Of a stretch of 8,208 nt of DNA, positions 6,645-8,208 are shown piece by piece; the first letter of the stretch is position 1, and each line of letters starts with the position of its first letter. The notes beneath the pieces were generated by a model that was given only the letters and a program-made list of their open reading frames with translations, was not told where the DNA came from and did no database searches. This DNA is from Rubritepida sp. (GTDB lineage Bacteria; Pseudomonadota; Alphaproteobacteria; Acetobacterales; Acetobacteraceae): positions 1-8,208 of the forward strand of contig SKWC01000096.1 of NCBI GenBank assembly GCA_007129145.1, read 5' to 3'. The position numbers and the translations under genes were made by a program.

Positions 6645-6674
6645 ACGGCGGTCAGTACATGTGCTGGCCGCCGT
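6645..6674. terminator. Hairpin at the scoB/phaB convergent junction, candidate shared terminator
   Basis: ACGGCGGTCAG (6645-6655) pairs with CTGGCCGCCGT (6664-6674) as an 11-bp stem with one G-U wobble in the plus-strand RNA and an 8-nt loop (TACATGTG). In the minus-strand RNA the wobble becomes an A-C mismatch, leaving 7 + 3 pairs. It lies 14 nt after the scoB stop and covers the phaB stop codon plus its last codons. Only 21 nt separate the two stop codons. No T-run follows on either strand, so if it terminates it is not a classical intrinsic terminator; it could be a 3'-end stabiliser. Confidence 0.42.
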
Positions 6675-7374
6675 TGATGGACAGGGTGCTGCCGGTGATG
6701 AAGTCGGCATCGTCGGCCGTGAGGAACACCACGCCGCGGGCGATGTCGTCGGCCGTGCCCAGCCGCCCGCGCGGGATGCGCGCGATGATCTTCTCCAGCA
6801 CCTCGGGCGGGACGGCGCGCACCATCTCGGTGTCCACATAGCCCGGCGCGATGGCGTTCACCGTGATCTGGTTGCGCGCGCCCTCCTGGGCCAGCGCCTT
6901 GGTGAAGCCGTGGATGCCGGATTTGGCGGCGGCATAGTTCACCTGGCCAAGCTGGCCGGCCTGGCCGTTGATGCTGCCGATGTTCACGATGCGGCCGAAC
7001 TTGCGGGCGGTCATCCCGTCCCACACCGCCTTGCACAGGTTGAAGCAGGAGCCGAGGTTGGTGTCGATCACCTCCTCCCACATCTGGCGGCTCTGCTTGC
7101 GCAGCATGGCGTCGCGGGTGATGCCGGCGTTGTTCACCAGGATCTCGATAGGCCCGTGCTCGGCCTCGATGGCGGCCACCGCGGCGACGCAGGCGTCGAA
7201 ATCCGACACGTCGAACTTCACGGCCGGGATGCCGGTCTCGGCGGTGAAGGCCTGCGCGGCGGCGTCATTGCCGGCATAGCTGGCCACCACCTTGCGGCCG
7301 GCCGCCCTGAGCCCCTTGCTTATGGCGGCCCCGATGCCGCGCGTTCCCCCCGTGACCAGCGCCAGACGTGCCAT
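6652..7374 (-). CDS. phaB: Acetoacetyl-CoA reductase (NADPH), PhaB
   Basis: PhaB reduces acetoacetyl-CoA to (R)-3-hydroxybutyryl-CoA, the precursor for polyhydroxybutyrate. The 240-residue product is a classical short-chain dehydrogenase: TGGTRGIG (8-15) for the cofactor, NNAG (81-84), and the catalytic residues Ser134 (in NIGSINGQ), Tyr147 and Lys151 (YAAAK). The segment GQAGQLGQVNYAAAKSGIHG is characteristic of PhaB rather than FabG, as is the C-terminal GGQHMY. The ATG at 7374 has GGGAG (minus strand, at 7382-7386) seven bases upstream. Longer in-frame extensions cross the intergenic region and are rejected. It stands alone, without phaA or phaC, and faces scoAB tail to tail. No clear -35/-10 was recognised upstream. 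FabG is the main alternative, but the motifs favour PhaB. Confidence 0.94.
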   Translation of the reverse strand: MARLALVTGGTRGIGAAISKGLRAAGRKVVASYAGNDAAAQAFTAETGIPAVKFDVSDFDACVAAVAAIEAEHGPIEILVNNAGITRDAMLRKQSRQMWEEVIDTNLGSCFNLCKAVWDGMTARKFGRIVNIGSINGQAGQLGQVNYAAAKSGIHGFTKALAQEGARNQITVNAIAPGYVDTEMVRAVPPEVLEKIIARIPRGRLGTADDIARGVVFLTADDADFITGSTLSINGGQHMY

Positions 7375-7512
7375 GAGAACTCTCCCATCCCTTTGATTGC
7401 ACTGGCACCCTAGCCCGCCGCGGCGGAGCAGAGAAAGAATTTCGGTTTGCGCCCCATCAAGGCACCGGAAAGCTTTTCCTGCCAGAAGAACTCTCGTCAC
7501 TGCCCCGCGGCA

Positions 7513-7596
7513 CATGCCTTCACCGGGCGTGGCAACGTCTCCCTTGAGCGTTTCCTCCCAAGAACTTGCCCGGCGGTCACCCCGCCGGGCTTTTTT
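7513..7596 (+). ncRNA. Candidate trans-acting small RNA, mmgR (alpha-r8)-like
   Basis: This plus-strand stretch ends in a strong intrinsic terminator although both neighbouring genes are on the minus strand, so something non-coding is probably transcribed here. Predicted structure by eye: an upstream stem CATGCC/GGCGTG (7513-7518 with 7526-7531, one G-U pair); a second stem AACG-(U)-CUC / GAG-CGUU (7534-7552, loop CCUU); a linker reading UUUCCUCCCA (7551-7560); then the terminator stem. As I recall, the Sinorhizobium MmgR sRNA family has two stem-loops joined by a conserved UUUCCUCCCU and a length near 77 nt; this matches 9 of 10 bases. MmgR limits PHB accumulation, and this locus is beside phaB. 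CCUCCC segments can pair with ribosome sites. The 5' end is uncertain (about 7510-7534) and no promoter was recognised. Existence is likely; the family call is tentative. Confidence 0.6.
7568..7596 (+). terminator. Rho-independent terminator on the plus strand (end of the candidate sRNA)
   Basis: GCCCGGCGG (7568-7576) and CCGCCGGGC (7582-7590) form a perfect 9-bp stem with loop TCACC, followed directly by TTTTTT (7591-7596). This is a textbook intrinsic terminator in the plus direction. In the minus direction (the end of metW) the stem is followed by CAAGTTCTT rather than a T-run, so it would serve metW only weakly. Confidence 0.88.
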
Positions 7597-7600
7597 GGGT

Positions 7601-7613
7601 CGGGAACTTCCCG
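7601..7613. repeat. 13-bp inverted repeat between the terminator and the metW stop
   Basis: CGGGAACTTCCCG is a perfect 6-bp inverted repeat around one central base. It lies between the T-run of the plus-strand terminator and the metW stop codon. A one-base loop is too tight for a full RNA hairpin, although a shortened stem could form. It may be a protein-binding site or simply part of the metW 3' end. No function can be assigned from sequence. Confidence 0.4.
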
Positions 7614-7621
7614 GCGCGCCG

Positions 7622-8208
7622 CTACTTGCACCGCAGGAGGAACAGCGCCTGCTGGCCAAAGATGTTGGCCAGCCGCACGGAGCGCTTCCAGGGCGCCTTC
7701 AGCCCCTTCTCATCCACCGCCATCCACTGCTCCACCGCATAGCCGTCCATCTCGGCCAGGGCGAAGAAGTCCAGGATGGTGCAGGGGTGGATGTTGGGCG
7801 TCTCGTACCAGGGGCGCGACCAGGTCTCGGTTTCGGGCATCCGCCCGCCCAGCAGCAGCGCAAGCCGCACCTGCCAATGGCCGAAATTGGGGAAGCTGAC
7901 GATGGCGTGCCGGCCGATGCGCAGCATCTGCCGCAGCACCTCGCGCGGGCGCTCGACCGCCTGCAGGGTTCGGCTGAGCACGACGTAGTCGAAGGCGCCG
8001 TCCGGGTAGAAGGCCAGGTCGTTGTCGGCATCGCCATGGATCACCGCCAGGCCCTGCGCGACCGCCTCGGTCGCCTCGGCCATGTCGATCTCGATGCCGC
8101 GCGCGTCCACGCCCTTGGCCTCGGCCAGATGCGCCATCAGCACGCCGTCGCCGCAGCCGATGTCCAGCACCCGCGCGCCCGGCGGGATCATCTCCGCGAT
8201 CAGGCGCA
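7622..8208 (-). CDS. metW: Methionine biosynthesis protein MetW (start lies beyond window)
   Basis: MetW is a class I methyltransferase-fold protein that partners with homoserine O-acetyltransferase (MetX) in methionine synthesis. About 194 residues are visible, ending at a TAG stop. The frame continues past the window edge as RLIAE before MIPPG, which fits the family's N-terminal xDLxLIAEMI, so only a few residues are missing and the internal Met at 8191 is not the true start. Motifs: VLDIGCGDGVLM (SAM-binding motif I), the HGDADNDLAFYPDGAFDYVV region, LSRTLQAV, SFPNFGHWQVRLALLLGGRMP, and TPNIHPCTILDFF, which is characteristic of MetW. metX would be expected just upstream, to the right of this window. 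The C-terminus (IFGQQALFLLRCK) is complete. Confidence 0.95.
   Translation of the reverse strand, partial: RLIAEMIPPGARVLDIGCGDGVLMAHLAEAKGVDARGIEIDMAEATEAVAQGLAVIHGDADNDLAFYPDGAFDYVVLSRTLQAVERPREVLRQMLRIGRHAIVSFPNFGHWQVRLALLLGGRMPETETWSRPWYETPNIHPCTILDFFALAEMDGYAVEQWMAVDEKGLKAPWKRSVRLANIFGQQALFLLRCK

Noticed and set aside
7393..7460. Possible -35-like TTGATT (plus) and TTGATG (minus) elements in the phaB-metW gap
   Set aside because: No acceptable -10 sequence was found at 16-18 bp spacing on either strand, so no promoter is called.
7467..7479. GGAAAGCTTTTCC inverted repeat (5-bp arms) between phaB and the sRNA candidate
   Set aside because: Short arms and no second copy; it could be an operator but cannot be distinguished from chance here.
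7375..7659. N-terminally extended phaB frame reaching back to 7659
   Set aside because: The extension runs through the intergenic region and terminator hairpin. The SDR fold begins at the ATG at 7374, which has its own ribosome site.
1..8208. Mobile element, CRISPR array, tRNA, phage or defence genes
   Set aside because: No transposase, direct repeat array, tRNA-like fold or matching protein motif was seen; gene order and composition are uniform core-genome style.

Overview
The window is very GC-rich DNA with dense, tightly packed genes, almost certainly from an alphaproteobacterium. The closest fit by gene content is the Rhodospirillales/Acetobacteraceae (Roseomonas-like). The basis is a divergent fliL-fliM / flgF-flgG-flgA-flgH flagellar cluster, which I recall also occurs in Caulobacter, an alphaproteobacterial MetW, and a polyhydroxybutyrate (PHB) type acetoacetyl-CoA reductase. 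This assignment comes from protein sequence character and gene order, not from a database search.

Left part (1-1753, minus strand): fliL, fliM and a small membrane protein overlap by ATGA junctions and form one translationally coupled unit for stator/switch functions. Centre-left (1754-1953): a 200-bp divergent regulatory region with a consensus sigma-54 (-24/-12) promoter facing flgF. Upstream of it lie two near-identical GGCA-N5-TGCC sites 23 bp apart, well placed for an enhancer-binding activator such as a FlbD-type regulator. Centre (1954-5191, plus strand): flgF, flgG, flgA and flgH encode the two rod proteins, the P-ring chaperone and the L-ring lipoprotein. The genes are 12 nt apart or overlap by one base. 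The P-ring gene flgI does not follow.

Right part (5258-7374): the two subunits of a succinyl-CoA:3-ketoacid CoA-transferase (scoA, scoB) converge on phaB, an NADPH acetoacetyl-CoA reductase. Together these would turn acetoacetate into acetoacetyl-CoA and then (R)-3-hydroxybutyryl-CoA, the PHB monomer donor. The phaB-metW gap (7375-7621) holds a plus-strand intrinsic terminator although both flanking genes are on the minus strand. The sequence before it folds into short hairpins linked by UUUCCUCCCA, so I call a candidate small RNA resembling the alphaproteobacterial mmgR (alpha-r8) family, which is known from Sinorhizobium to limit PHB accumulation. The window ends inside metW (methionine biosynthesis), which lacks only its first few codons.

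The protein-coding genes are ordinary members of known families. No defence, mobile or novel multi-gene system is visible. The most interesting parts are non-coding: the sigma-54 control region, the candidate sRNA beside phaB, and the hairpin at the scoB/phaB convergent junction.
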